This document shows, piece after piece, positions 47,233 to 56,898 of a DNA stretch of 64,000 bases. The stretch covers positions 1-64,000 of the forward strand of contig CAJXCL010000004.1 of NCBI GenBank assembly GCA_913051775.1, in the 5' to 3' direction. Within the stretch, counting starts at the first letter, position 1. Every line of letters begins with the position of its first letter. A model generated the notes under the pieces. That model made no database searches. It saw only the letters and a list, made by a program, of their open reading frames with translations, and was not told the origin of the DNA. The translations under genes and the position numbers were made by a program. Origin of the DNA: an uncultured Nitrospirota bacterium. GTDB lineage: Bacteria; Nitrospinota; Nitrospinia; CAJXCL01.

Positions 47233-48729
47233 TTATTCTTGCGGTTTCCATCGAAGCTTTGGTTTGCGGGCTGCAAGAGTTTCATCAAGACGGGAAACTT
47301 TGGATTTTAAGGGAGTGTGGTGAAGGGATTCCGGATCTTCTTTAGCCCGTTTGGCTATATCTTTCATGGCTTCTATGAATTTGTCTAAAGTTTTTTTCGT
47401 TTCTGTTTCGGTCGGCTCAATCATTAAAGCGCCTTTTACTATTAATGGAAAATAAATTGTAGGGGGATGAAAACCGTAATCAATTAATGATTTGGCTATA
47501 TCGAGGGTAGATACTCCATGTTGCAATTGATTTTTATCGGATAAAACACACTCGTGCATACTGGGACTTTCATAAGGTAAATGGAAATCCTCCTTCAGCC
47601 GGCTGCGTATGTAGTTTGCGTTTAAAACAGCAATCTCACTTACCTTTCTTATATTTTCTTTTCCTAATGTTTTAATATACGCATAGGCCCTGAGAAAAAT
47701 GGAAAAATTCCCGTAAAATCCCTTTAATTTTCCGATAGATTGTGGATGATTATAATTCAGAAAGTACCAGTCGTCTTTTTTATCGATAATTGGTATAGGG
47801 AGAAAGGGTATAAGATTTTTCTTAACCCCGACCGGTCCTGAACCGGGACCACCGCCTCCGTGTGGGGTTGAGAATGTTTTATGAAGGTTAAAGTGCATAA
47901 CATCAACGCCCATCTCCCCGATTTTGCTTATTCCCATCAGGGCATTCAAGTTTGCTCCGTCACAATAAACCAAGCCGCCTTTTTTATGCACAATTTCTGT
48001 AATTTCTAAAATATCTTTTTCAAAAAGACCGAGTGTATTTGGATTGGTAAGCATAAGCGCGGCAACATTTTCATCCATGGCGTTTTTGACAACTTCCGGA
48101 TCCAAAAGTCCCTGACCATTTGACTTTAAAGAGACCACTTCATAGCCGGAAAGGATAGATGTAGCAGGGTTTGTTCCATGCGCGGAATCCGGCAGCAAAA
48201 CTTTTTTTCTCGGGTTACCATTTTTTCTATGATAAGCCCGAACCATCATTATTCCTGCCAGTTCTCCTTGAGCTCCGGCAGCAGGCTGCAATGAAACCTT
48301 ATCCATGCCGCTGATTTCGGCAAGATCTTGAGCCAGTTCATTCATTAATTGTAAATTACCCTGAGACAACTGCTCCGGCTGAAGAGGGTGAGAATTTGTA
48401 AATGCCGATATACGGGCGATATCCTCGTTAATTTTAGGATTGTATTTCATGGTACAGGATCCAAGAGGATAAAAACCGTGATCCACACTGAAATTCCATT
48501 GGGATAATCGGGTAAAGTGGCGAATAACCCCGACTTCGCTTACCTCAGGAAAGCCCTTGATCTCATCCCTTTTTTGGTTGGCAGGAATCAGGTCGTCAAT
48601 GTTTTCTTCCGGTACATCCGATTTTGGCAAAGAGTAAGCCTCGTGGTTTTCAGTGCCAAGGTCGAAAATCAAAGGCTCATTAAAAACCAACCCACTTGCG
48701 CCATAAATGTTGTTTGCGTTTTTACTCAT
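47233..48729 (-). CDS. gcvPB: Glycine dehydrogenase (decarboxylating) subunit 2
   Basis: The PLP-bearing half of the split P-protein of the glycine cleavage system. It decarboxylates glycine and loads methylamine on the H-protein. The 498-residue protein shows GFYPLGSCTMKYNPK, the PLP lysine in HFNLHKTFSTPHGGGGPGSGPVG, and DSAHGTNPAT. Split GcvP is found in Gram-positives, cyanobacteria relatives, archaea and many non-proteobacterial groups. It is the third gene of gcvPA-ypdA-gcvPB. No gcvT or gcvH is in the window. Confidence 0.96.
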   Translation of the reverse strand: MSKNANNIYGASGLVFNEPLIFDLGTENHEAYSLPKSDVPEENIDDLIPANQKRDEIKGFPEVSEVGVIRHFTRLSQWNFSVDHGFYPLGSCTMKYNPKINEDIARISAFTNSHPLQPEQLSQGNLQLMNELAQDLAEISGMDKVSLQPAAGAQGELAGIMMVRAYHRKNGNPRKKVLLPDSAHGTNPATSILSGYEVVSLKSNGQGLLDPEVVKNAMDENVAALMLTNPNTLGLFEKDILEITEIVHKKGGLVYCDGANLNALMGISKIGEMGVDVMHFNLHKTFSTPHGGGGPGSGPVGVKKNLIPFLPIPIIDKKDDWYFLNYNHPQSIGKLKGFYGNFSIFLRAYAYIKTLGKENIRKVSEIAVLNANYIRSRLKEDFHLPYESPSMHECVLSDKNQLQHGVSTLDIAKSLIDYGFHPPTIYFPLIVKGALMIEPTETETKKTLDKFIEAMKDIAKRAKEDPESLHHTPLKSKVSRLDETLAARKPKLRWKPQE

Positions 48730-48822
48730 GTTAAAGAAAAAAATTATTAACCACGAAGATTACGAAGAGAACTAAGAAAAATCTAAAATATGAAATTTGT
48801 AACCTGCAATTGCATATTGAAT

Positions 48823-49776
48823 TTAACCAAGGATTACTTTCCCATGATCGCGGCTGTTTTCAATAAATACCCTGTTATTATTGATACCTGAAATTATCGA
48901 ACCTGCCACATGAACCCCTTTAATATTCGTTTCAAGGTTCTTAGGAATATGTTTTGGAGCCAACGTTTTAGGATTATATTTTAACCCGAATGCATCCATC
49001 AATTTACTGTCTGGTCTATAACCGGTCATGGCAAAGACAAAATCATTTTTTACCCTGCTCCTTTTTCCATTTATCCGGATTCCTATATATTCCCGCGATA
49101 TTTCCTGGACGGTAGCATTAAAAATTGCTTTAACCAGTTTTTTTTCAATTCTTTTTTTAATATCCGGTAGAATCCAGTATTTGATTTTTTTGCCTAACGT
49201 TGCCTCACGATGAATCAGCGTTACTTTTGCGCCATGATGGCAGAGCTCAAGCGCCGCTTCTACAGCAGAATTATTTCCGCCGACAACAGCAACCTCTTTA
49301 TTATAAAAAGGGTGAGCTTCTGTATAGTAGTGGGATACTTTGGAAAAGTCTTCGCCCTTTACCCCTATCATGTTTGGATTATCATAGTACCCGGTCGCTA
49401 ATATGACTTTTCTGGCTTTATATTCTTTTTGTTTTCCGGAATAAGTTTTTGCATGAACCGATAAGTAATTGCTGTGCCTGCTTAATCCAATTGCTTCTTC
49501 ATAGGTGTTGGTTTTGAGTTTAAAGAGTTTTACTATTTTTAGGTAGTAATTAAGAACTTCCTGTCGGTTTGGCCTGAATTTATCAGAAATAAAAGCGGTT
49601 TCTCCAATTTCCAGCAAATCAGGCGTAGAAAAAAAGGTCATATTTTTAGGAAAATTATAAATTGCGTTAACGACACACCCACGGTCTAAAACAACATAAT
49701 CCAGTTTTTTTCGCGCTGCTTCAATAGCACAGGCCAGTCCTGCCGGCCCCGCTCCCACTATGATGACGTCTTTCAT
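48823..49776 (-). CDS. ypdA: YpdA-family flavoprotein (putative bacillithiol-disulfide reductase)
   Basis: A 317-residue thioredoxin-reductase-fold flavoprotein. FAD motif IIVGAGPAGLACAIEA is at about 4-19 and the NADPH motif VAVVGGNNSAVEAALELCHHG at about 146-166; there is no CxxC redox pair, which separates it from TrxB and fits YpdA. The N-terminal half has the YpdA-like NAIYNFPKNMTFFSTPDLLEIG. It lies between gcvPA and gcvPB on the same strand. In bacillithiol-making bacteria YpdA reduces bacillithiol disulfide; no bsh genes are visible here. The alternative is a ferredoxin-NADP-type or other low-molecular-weight thiol reductase. Confidence 0.82.
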   Translation of the reverse strand: MKDVIIVGAGPAGLACAIEAARKKLDYVVLDRGCVVNAIYNFPKNMTFFSTPDLLEIGETAFISDKFRPNRQEVLNYYLKIVKLFKLKTNTYEEAIGLSRHSNYLSVHAKTYSGKQKEYKARKVILATGYYDNPNMIGVKGEDFSKVSHYYTEAHPFYNKEVAVVGGNNSAVEAALELCHHGAKVTLIHREATLGKKIKYWILPDIKKRIEKKLVKAIFNATVQEISREYIGIRINGKRSRVKNDFVFAMTGYRPDSKLMDAFGLKYNPKTLAPKHIPKNLETNIKGVHVAGSIISGINNNRVFIENSRDHGKVILG

Positions 49777-49821
49777 GATAACCCTTTCTGTTTATTTAAC
49801 CGAAGAGAACCTTTTGTCAGT

Positions 49822-49932
49822 TCACAGGGATCAGGGACCGAGGGGTGGCTTTTTTTGATCTCCGAATCCTGACGCCTGAACCCTGATGTACTGGGTGCCT
49901 TGTGGTTGCGGCCCTGCCGCGCTGCGGTAAAT
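49822..49932. repeat. GGGATCAGGGACCGAGG-type repeat between gcvPA and ypdA
   Basis: Contains TTCACAGGGATCAGGGACCG, CTGATGTACTGGGTGCCTTG and TTGTGGTTGCGGCCCTGCCG. Parts recur at 58990-59010, 3157-3175 and 16655-16672. Confidence 0.45.
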
Positions 49933-51282
49933 TTATTCACAATGTTTTGCAATAATATCAGTCATTTTATCAATTTCTTCTTTTGTGTTATATTCAGTCA
50001 CGCAAAACAGCATACAATTTTTTAAATCAGGATAATATTTTTCTAAATCAAGGCCGCCAATAATAGAATGTTTGAGCAACTGGCCGTTAATTTCTGCCGG
50101 AGATTTTTTTGTTTTAATCACAAACTCGTTAAATATTTTCCCGGAAAACTTTAATTGAATACCATTAATTTGCAAGAGTCTTTTTTTTGCATAACTTGCT
50201 TTTTGAATATTTTGTTCAGCGACCTCTTTCATGCCGTTCTTACCCATTGTTGATAAATAAACGGTTGCCATCAACGCGCAAAGTCCCTGGTTCGTGCAAA
50301 TATTGGAAGTAGCCCTCTCCCTCCGAATATGCTGTTCTCGAGTCGCGAGTGTTAACACATAGCCCCGTCTTTCTTCTGAATCAACCGTTTCCCCCACCAA
50401 CCTGCCGGGCATATTCCGTACAAACTTCTCTTGTGTTGCGAAAAGTCCTAATGACGGTCCACCAAAATTCATGGGAATGCCAAGGGGCTGTCCTTCACCT
50501 GTAACAATATCCGTGCCCAATTGCCCGGGAGGCTTTAATATACCTAAAGAAACAGGTTCTGCTATGCTTACAATTTGAAGGGCGTTTTTGTTGTGAGCAA
50601 TTTCTGAAAATAATTCTATATTCTCAATAACACCAAAAAAATTTGGATTCTGAATCAATATCGCGGCACATTGATCATTTATTTCTTTTTTAATCCAGTT
50701 AAAATCGGTTAAACCCTCTTTTGTAACAGGCGCTGTTTTTATCTTTATATCAAGATGGGTCAGGTAAGTATCCAACACATTACGATAATCTGGATGAATA
50801 ACATGAGAAACTATGAGCTCTTTTCTTTTTGTAATACGTGAAGCCATCAAAGCAGCTTCAGCCAGAGATGAGGCGCCGTCATACATAGAGGCGTTGGCAA
50901 CATCCATTCCTGTTAACATGCAGATTAACGATTGAAATTCAAAAATAGCATGCAAAGTGCCCTGGCTTATTTCAGGCTGGTAGGGAGTGTAAGAGGTATA
51001 AAATTCCGATCTCGAAGCAATATGGCTGATAATACTCGGGATAAAATGTCTGTAACTTCCGGCCCCCAGAAAAGAACTATGCTGTTCAACTAGTTGATTT
51101 TTTGATGATATTTTCTTTAAATGGCGGGTTAGTTCCAATTCAGACATTGCAGAAGAAAGGTTCAGGTCTTCTCTCATTCGTAAAGGTTCAGGAATCGATT
51201 GAAAAAGTTTATCAATAGAATCCACTCCAATTTCATTTAGCATCTCTTCAATATCTGATTTTGTAGTTGGAATGAAGCGCAT
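49933..51282 (-). CDS. gcvPA: Glycine dehydrogenase (decarboxylating) subunit 1
   Basis: The second half of the split P-protein; it pairs with GcvPB as a heterotetramer and forms part of the active site without carrying the PLP lysine. The 449-residue protein shows FLGAGSYRHFIPSII and SRSEFYTSYTPYQPEISQGTLHAIFEFQSLI, MDVANASMYDGASSLAEA and GEGQPLGIPMNFGGPSLGLFA. It is the first gene of the gcvPA-ypdA-gcvPB operon. A promoter-like sequence lies far upstream (51577-51605), giving a leader of nearly 290 bases. The ATG at 51282 begins at the family's usual RFIPTT. Confidence 0.95.
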   Translation of the reverse strand: MRFIPTTKSDIEEMLNEIGVDSIDKLFQSIPEPLRMREDLNLSSAMSELELTRHLKKISSKNQLVEQHSSFLGAGSYRHFIPSIISHIASRSEFYTSYTPYQPEISQGTLHAIFEFQSLICMLTGMDVANASMYDGASSLAEAALMASRITKRKELIVSHVIHPDYRNVLDTYLTHLDIKIKTAPVTKEGLTDFNWIKKEINDQCAAILIQNPNFFGVIENIELFSEIAHNKNALQIVSIAEPVSLGILKPPGQLGTDIVTGEGQPLGIPMNFGGPSLGLFATQEKFVRNMPGRLVGETVDSEERRGYVLTLATREQHIRRERATSNICTNQGLCALMATVYLSTMGKNGMKEVAEQNIQKASYAKKRLLQINGIQLKFSGKIFNEFVIKTKKSPAEINGQLLKHSIIGGLDLEKYYPDLKNCMLFCVTEYNTKEEIDKMTDIIAKHCE

Positions 51283-51373
51283 AGATTAATTCAGAAAAAG
51301 TACTCTTCTTTGTATGCCACACTCTTGAAAAAAATAGAACAACGGTGGGAAGTACTTAAACAAGGAAATCAAA

Positions 51374-51523
51374 ATGCGGACAATTAAAAAAAAATTCCCT
51401 GAAAGTTATAATCTTAATATACCCTTTGAACTCTGCTGGCCACCAAGAAAAAAGCCATTAATCCCAGGTAACAACATTATTCAGGGTAAATACATAATCA
51501 ATGAGGAATTCGTCAATTATTAG
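51374..51523 (+). CDS. Possible small protein (49 aa) antisense to the gcvPA leader
   Basis: ATG at 51374-51376 to TAG at 51521-51523 reads MRTIKKKFPESYNLNIPFEL, followed by CWPPRKKPLIPG. An AAGGAAA ribosome-site-like sequence (51362-51368) sits 5 bases before the ATG. Codon choice resembles neighbours. It is transcribed opposite to gcvPA, and the predicted gcvPA leader would cover it. I recognise no family; it may be a small protein or chance. Confidence 0.35.
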   Translation: MRTIKKKFPESYNLNIPFELCWPPRKKPLIPGNNIIQGKYIINEEFVNY

Positions 51524-51781
51524 CAGCAATAAAAGAAATTTTCTCATTGCTCACCGTACTTCCAGGGAATTAACCGAATCTATCACAACTATATATGCTT
51601 GTCAATATATATTTTTGTTATTTAAATTCAATAGTTTACAATGGATTTCCAGTTTATTGCTGCATTAAAAAAATGTCGTTTAAACAGTTGGTGGCAAATC
51701 CCATTAAATGACTGTTATCTTGTATAATTAAGAGCCGCTATCCGTTAAAAAAGGTAAAACAGTTACAAGTTATTTAAAAAT
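51524..51781. other. AT-rich gene-free region with divergent signals
   Basis: No gene seen between the small frame and the TIGR03960 stop. On the minus strand the region contains the promoter-like TTGACA/TAGATT at 51577-51605; otherwise only AT-rich sequence, with GTAAAACAGTTACAAG near the right end. Confidence 0.35.
51577..51605 (-). promoter_or_regulatory. Candidate promoter for the gcvPA operon with a long leader
   Basis: On the minus strand a perfect TTGACA (51605-51600) is followed after 17 bases by TAGATT (51582-51577). Transcription from about 51570 would give a leader of about 288 bases before gcvPA. I looked for a glycine riboswitch pattern and did not see one. Confidence 0.4.
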
Positions 51782-53374
51782 TTACTCTGGAATCAAGAAA
51801 TCCCAGGGAAGAGACTCACTTTCACCAAACTTTCTATAAACATAAAATTCAGCGTTTAAATTAAGCTCACGCATCGCTTTGAACCAGTCTCCATCAAGTT
51901 CTATTACCTTGCAGAGCAAATCTCCCACTTTTCTATCACCACGTGACAAAAGGGCTTGAATAAAGGACCATTTAGGCACGTCATATATTAATTTAATGTT
52001 TTTGATGCTTCTGAAACCTGCTTTTAAAATTTTTAGTTTTACTTTTAGAGATTTAATGTCTTCCATAGGCTCTCTTTGAAAGGGTGTTATAGGTTTTGGA
52101 ACAAAAGCATTCACACTTATTGTCAATAAAAACCCGGACGAACCTTTTTTCCCCCTTACTTCATTAAATAAATGTTTAATTGATTTTACTTCACGAATAA
52201 TTCCCTGGATATCTTCATCGGTTTCTCCCGGGAGCCCAATAATATAATATAATTTTAAATTTTGAATTCCGCTTTCTGCTATCATTCTGATGGAATCAAA
52301 CAATTTTTTTTCTGGTAGGTTTTTATTGATGGATTTCCTTAAACGCTCTGACCCTGCTTCCGGGGCAACCGCAATGGTCTTGCATCCACCTAAAGCCAAA
52401 TATTTCAATATATTATATGAAATTTGGTTTAGCCTTAGCGATGACACAGAAAAGTTTAAACCCTCTTGATATAATTTTTTTAATATACTTTCAATTTCAG
52501 GATGATCACAAATAGCAGAACCCACCAGGCCGATTTTATTTCTGTAAACTTTACCTTTTTGTACTTCATTCAATATGGTTTCTTTGGAGTAGTTTCGTAC
52601 CGGTAGACAAATGTACCCTGCCTCACAAAACCTGCATTTCATTTTACATCCTTTTCCTACTTCTACAAGAAACATGTCACCGAATATGGTTTGATCTGTA
52701 ATAATAGGAGTAGAAGTCGGAAATAGATCAAGGTTTTTCAGAAATCGTTTTTTTATTTTTAATTTCGGCTGGTTTTTTTTTGTTGCAGGGATGTAAACGC
52801 CTTCAATTCCATTTAATATTTTGTCTAAATTTTTTTGTTTGAGTGAATTCTCATTTTCTTTAAAAGATTCCACTATCTCCTTTACAACCTCTTCTCCCTC
52901 TCCAATAACAACTATATCGATAAAATTCGCTATTGGTTCAGGATTAAAAGTCGGACAAATGCCTCCTGCCAGAATAATAGGATCTTTCTCAGTCCTGTTG
53001 TCGGTCTTTACTGGGATGCGGGAAAGTTTAAGAATTTTCAGAACATTCAAATAATCCATTTCAAATGTTATGGAAAAAGCGACTACATCAAATTTATGGA
53101 GTTCTTTTTGGGATTCCAGAGAAATCAGCGGCGATCTTGTTTTTTTTAAGGAGGAAATGTCTTCCCGAGAGGGCAAAAAAGCGCGTTCACAAACAACATA
53201 GTCAAGCTGATTCAGGGTAGAATATATCTTTTGGAAGCCAAGATTGGACATTCCAACCGAATAAGTGTTGGGATAAACAAGGGCAACCGAGATATTTCCG
53301 GCATGATTCTTTACAACATAACCTTTTTCCTGAGCAAGTGTTTTTTTTAATTTTTCCCGGTATTGCCATGACAT
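51782..53374 (-). CDS. TIGR03960-family radical SAM protein
   Basis: About 530 residues, TIGR03960: an N-terminal B12-binding-like domain followed by a radical SAM domain. Seen: a B12-domain-like start with VALVYPNTYSVGMSNLGFQ, LAGGICPTFNPEPIA and FIDIVVIGEGEEVV; the radical SAM cluster KMKCRFCEAGYICLPVR (C-x3-C-x2-C); and APEAGSERLRKSINKNLPEK. The start is set at ATG 53374 (MSWQYREKLKKTLAQEKG); the 13-codon extension to 53413 is translated repeat B. Its usual partner, TIGR03936/DUF2344, is not adjacent. Members sit near RNase E/G and ribosomal genes in other bacteria, but the reaction is unknown. Confidence 0.88.
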   Translation of the reverse strand: MSWQYREKLKKTLAQEKGYVVKNHAGNISVALVYPNTYSVGMSNLGFQKIYSTLNQLDYVVCERAFLPSREDISSLKKTRSPLISLESQKELHKFDVVAFSITFEMDYLNVLKILKLSRIPVKTDNRTEKDPIILAGGICPTFNPEPIANFIDIVVIGEGEEVVKEIVESFKENENSLKQKNLDKILNGIEGVYIPATKKNQPKLKIKKRFLKNLDLFPTSTPIITDQTIFGDMFLVEVGKGCKMKCRFCEAGYICLPVRNYSKETILNEVQKGKVYRNKIGLVGSAICDHPEIESILKKLYQEGLNFSVSSLRLNQISYNILKYLALGGCKTIAVAPEAGSERLRKSINKNLPEKKLFDSIRMIAESGIQNLKLYYIIGLPGETDEDIQGIIREVKSIKHLFNEVRGKKGSSGFLLTISVNAFVPKPITPFQREPMEDIKSLKVKLKILKAGFRSIKNIKLIYDVPKWSFIQALLSRGDRKVGDLLCKVIELDGDWFKAMRELNLNAEFYVYRKFGESESLPWDFLIPE

Positions 53375-53389
53375 AATTGAAATATTTAT

Positions 53390-53469
53390 AACCACGGAGG
53401 GCACAAAGACCACGAAGAATTATTATATATAATTTCTTACTCTTCGTGAGCTTCGAGTTCTTCGTGGTA
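53390..53469. repeat. Family B palindrome upstream of the TIGR03960 gene
   Basis: ACCACGGAGGGCACAAAGACCACGAAGAA pairs with TTCTTACTCTTCGTGAGCTTCGAGTTCTTCGTGGT; arms of CACGAAGA/TCTTCGTG are exact. Confidence 0.6.
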
Positions 53470-53525
53470 AATTTTATCGTACTTGCGGCTCTGCTGAGTT
53501 GTGGATACCCCGTGTTCTTATACAG

Positions 53526-53876
53526 TTATGATAATCGTTTTAATATGTCCCGAAGGTCTTTTTTAAAATCCTCTATTATTTCTACAACTTTTTCTCTGTC
53601 AAAGAGGATACTTATCTGAGAAGGCTCCATTTTTTTATTTCTTTTCTTTAATATTTTTTTAGCCCCTTCTATGGTATACCCATCCACATGAAGAAGCTTT
53701 TTTATTTTAAGGGCTAATTGAACTTCTTTCTTCTGATAAAGCCTCTGGCCGTTTTCTTTTTTTTTGGGACGCAGGTTTTTAAACTCTGTTTCCCAGTACC
53801 TAAGTACGTAAGGTTCTACTTCAGCCAGCTTTGCCACTTCTCCAATTTTAAAAAACAATTTATTTGGAATATACAT
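53526..53876 (-). CDS. MerR-family transcriptional regulator
   Basis: A 116-residue MerR-type protein with an N-terminal winged helix: FFKIGEVAKLAEVEPYVLRYWETEFKNLRP (residues about 8-37), then KKENGQRLYQKKEVQLALKIKKLLHVDGYTIEGAKKILKKR (about 38-78). The remaining 35 residues are a short helix without a metal-binding Cys pattern, so it resembles the small, RacA- or HspR-like group with an unknown effector. It is divergent from secA but separated by about 340 bases. Confidence 0.85.
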   Translation of the reverse strand: MYIPNKLFFKIGEVAKLAEVEPYVLRYWETEFKNLRPKKKENGQRLYQKKEVQLALKIKKLLHVDGYTIEGAKKILKKRNKKMEPSQISILFDREKVVEIIEDFKKDLRDILKRLS

Positions 53877-54224
53877 TAACTAACCATATCCAACCAGTTC
53901 ATTTGTAAAACATTACAATGCTAGCATCCACTTTATTGTAAGTCAAAAAAAATGTAGTCTGGAAAATAGATTTGAAAAAATTTTAACCTTCCCGTAAACC
54001 CCTTTCTTCCTCAAGCGCAGGATAGGCTCTTGGCAATGAGGGGAAGAAGAAAGCTACTTTTAACAAGTTTTTGTGCGGGGTGGTAAAAAAATAATTTAAT
54101 CTAGTATAGTTCTGTATTATCCAAACAAAATGATTAACTATCCAAAATCCATATATCTTTAAACAAAAAATGGTATAATAAAAAAATTTCCTCTTTAATT
54201 AATCCAAAATTAGGTGTGGGTACT
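53877..54224. other. Gene-free divergent region upstream of secA
   Basis: No gene seen. It contains an imperfect inverted repeat, CTTTCTTCCTC (54004-54014) with GAGGGGAAGAAGAAAG (54040-54055), and AT-rich sequence with no clear promoter. AGGTG at 54212-54216 is the ribosome site for secA. Confidence 0.35.
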
Positions 54225-56801
54225 ATGGTAGTTTCTTTTTTGAAAAAAATAGTCGGTACAAAAAATGACCGTGAATTAAAGCGTCTGGATAACTATGTCC
54301 GGGAAATTAATGCTCTGGAACCTGATACTCAGAAGCTCTCTGATGATGAATTAAAAAACAAAACTCAAGAATTCAAAAACAGACTGAATCAAGGCGAGTC
54401 TTTGGAGGATATACTCCCGGAAACTTTTGCAGTTGTTCGTGAAGTAGGGAAAAGAACCCTCAATATGCGGCATTTTGATGTCCAATTGATAGGTGGCGTG
54501 GTACTTCATGAAGGAAAAATAGCAGAGATGAAAACAGGGGAAGGCAAAACACTGGTGGCTACGCTTCCAATCTACCTGAATGCTTTAACAGGGAAAGGGG
54601 TCCACCTGATAACGGTAAATGATTATTTAGCCAGACGTGATAGTGAGTGGATGGGTGCAATCTACAAGTTTCTTGGTATGAGCGTTGGCGTGATCCAACA
54701 CGATATGAACGATAAAGAACGCCAGGAAGCTTATCAATCTGACATAACTTACGGTACCAATAATGAGTTTGGATTTGATTATCTGCGCGACAATATGAAA
54801 TTTGACAGCGCCGAGTTTGTACAGAAACACTTAAATTATGCCATAGTGGATGAAGTAGACAGCATTCTGGTAGATGAGGCAAGAACTCCTTTGATTATTT
54901 CAGGTCCTTCAGAAGAATCAACAGATAAATATTATAAAATTAACCAGATAATTCCTCCGCTGAAAAAGGGAAGTGATTTTGATATAGAAGAAAAAACCCG
55001 TTCTGTCTCATTAACGGAAGGCGGGGTGGCAAAAGCTGAAAAGCTATTAAATTTAAACAATCTTTACGATCCTAAAAATATCGAAATTCTGCATCATGTA
55101 AACCAGGGACTTAAAGCACACGCTATTTTTAAAAGAGATGTGGATTATGTTGTGAAAGAGGGCGAGGTGCTTATTGTTGATGAATTTACAGGAAGGATGA
55201 TGCCTGGCCGGAGATACAGTGACGGATTGCATCAGGCTCTTGAAGCAAAAGAAAACGTGAAGATTGAAAGCGAAAACCAAACCCTGGCTACTATTACCTT
55301 TCAGAACTACTTCAGGATGTATGAAAAGCTGGCCGGAATGACAGGTACTGCTGATACAGAAGCTGCGGAATTTCATTCCATTTATAAACTGGAGGTTATA
55401 GTTGTACCGACTGACAAAAAAATGATACGTGATGATTGTTCTGATGTTATATACAGGACCACAAAGGAAAAGTTTAATGCTATTGTTGATGAAATCGTTG
55501 AGTTGAATAAAAAAGGTCAGCCAATGCTGGTTGGAACCATTTCAATAGAAAATTCGGAAAAAATCAGCCATATGCTTAAAAGAAGAGGAGTAAAACATCA
55601 TGTGCTGAACGCTAAACACCATGAAAAAGAAGCGGAAATTGTGTCGGCTGCCGGAAAAAAGAGTTCGGTAACAATTGCAACGAATATGGCAGGAAGAGGT
55701 ACGGATATTGTCCTCGAAGATGGAGTTCCGGATTTAGGAGGACTGCATATTCTTGGATCAGAAAGGCATGAAAGCCGCAGAATAGATAATCAGCTCAGGG
55801 GGAGGTCAGGCCGCCAAGGAGACCACGGTTCCTCTCGGTTTTATATTTCTATGGAAGACGATTTAATGCGAATTTTCGGATCAGATAGAATTTCCGGGAT
55901 TATGCAAAAACTGGGTATGGAAGAAGGAGTGCCGATCGAACATAAACTTATTTCCAGGGCAATAGAAAACGCCCAGAAAAAGGTAGAAGGACATAATTTC
56001 GATATCAGGAAACATCTGCTGGAATATGATGATGTAATGAATAAACAAAGAGAGGTTATCTATGAACAAAGGCGGGAAGTCCTGGAGGGAAAAAACTTAA
56101 AAGAAAGAATTTTCGAAATGATCGAAGATCTTTTTGAAGATTCATATAATACTTTCATTGATCCGGAAGCATATCCCGAAGATTGGGATGTGGAAGGGCT
56201 TAAAGAGTGGACATCCAGTCTGTTTTCCGTAAACATGTTCCTTAATGGAAAGAACTTACTAAAGATAAATAATCAGCAGGAAGTGGAAATTGCCGAATTA
56301 ACCTGTGAAGATTTAAAAGAACGCCTTTTAAAAACCATTAAGGAAACCTATGAATTACGTGAAAAGCAGATGGGAGATGAAAAAATCCGCTGGCTGGAAA
56401 AAAGAATTATGCTATATGTGATTGATACGATATGGAAAGACCATCTTCTCAGCATGGATCATCTCAAGGAAGGTATAGGGCTTCGTGGCTACGCGCAGAA
56501 AAACCCCCTGAACGAATACAAGAAGGAAGGATATGAAATGTTTGTGGGGATGATTGAGCGGATTAAACAGGGGATAATGGAGTACCTCTTCCGTGTACAG
56601 GTAGCTACTGAGGAAGAACAGGAGATTGGTTTTATGCCTCAACAACAGCAGAAAATGTTAGAAAATCATGGAGGTCCGCCGGAAAGCAGAGGTGGAGGGG
56701 GAGTACAAACCACGGTAAAAAGGAATACTGAAAAGGTTGGTCGCAATCAACCATGTCCCTGCGGCAGCGGAAAGAAATATAAAAAATGTTGTGGAGCATG
56801 A
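54225..56801 (+). CDS. secA: Preprotein translocase ATPase SecA
   Basis: SecA drives post-translational protein export through SecYEG. About 858 residues from the ATG at 54225 ([20 protein letters not shown]), preferred over GTG 54216 because AGGTG lies 8 bases before the ATG. Seen: Walker [19 protein letters not shown]-type [73 protein letters not shown], and the C-terminal zinc motif [16 protein letters not shown] preceded by a Gly/Gln-rich linker. All domains are intact. It is monocistronic. Confidence 0.97.
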   Translation: MVVSFLKKIVGTKNDRELKRLDNYVREINALEPDTQKLSDDELKNKTQEFKNRLNQGESLEDILPETFAVVREVGKRTLNMRHFDVQLIGGVVLHEGKIAEMKTGEGKTLVATLPIYLNALTGKGVHLITVNDYLARRDSEWMGAIYKFLGMSVGVIQHDMNDKERQEAYQSDITYGTNNEFGFDYLRDNMKFDSAEFVQKHLNYAIVDEVDSILVDEARTPLIISGPSEESTDKYYKINQIIPPLKKGSDFDIEEKTRSVSLTEGGVAKAEKLLNLNNLYDPKNIEILHHVNQGLKAHAIFKRDVDYVVKEGEVLIVDEFTGRMMPGRRYSDGLHQALEAKENVKIESENQTLATITFQNYFRMYEKLAGMTGTADTEAAEFHSIYKLEVIVVPTDKKMIRDDCSDVIYRTTKEKFNAIVDEIVELNKKGQPMLVGTISIENSEKISHMLKRRGVKHHVLNAKHHEKEAEIVSAAGKKSSVTIATNMAGRGTDIVLEDGVPDLGGLHILGSERHESRRIDNQLRGRSGRQGDHGSSRFYISMEDDLMRIFGSDRISGIMQKLGMEEGVPIEHKLISRAIENAQKKVEGHNFDIRKHLLEYDDVMNKQREVIYEQRREVLEGKNLKERIFEMIEDLFEDSYNTFIDPEAYPEDWDVEGLKEWTSSLFSVNMFLNGKNLLKINNQQEVEIAELTCEDLKERLLKTIKETYELREKQMGDEKIRWLEKRIMLYVIDTIWKDHLLSMDHLKEGIGLRGYAQKNPLNEYKKEGYEMFVGMIERIKQGIMEYLFRVQVATEEEQEIGFMPQQQQKMLENHGGPPESRGGGGVQTTVKRNTEKVGRNQPCPCGSGKKYKKCCGA

Positions 56802-56898
56802 GTAAAACAGCGTTCAGCAGTCAGCGATCAGCAAAAGAGAAAACAAAAACCTCTATGATCTAAGGTGTACTCAGCGGTAAAGATAACACTATTATCTA

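Noticed and set aside
51283-51570. Glycine riboswitch upstream of gcvPA
   Set aside because: The leader lacks the conserved glycine-aptamer core sequences as far as can be read by eye; a covariance-model search would settle it.
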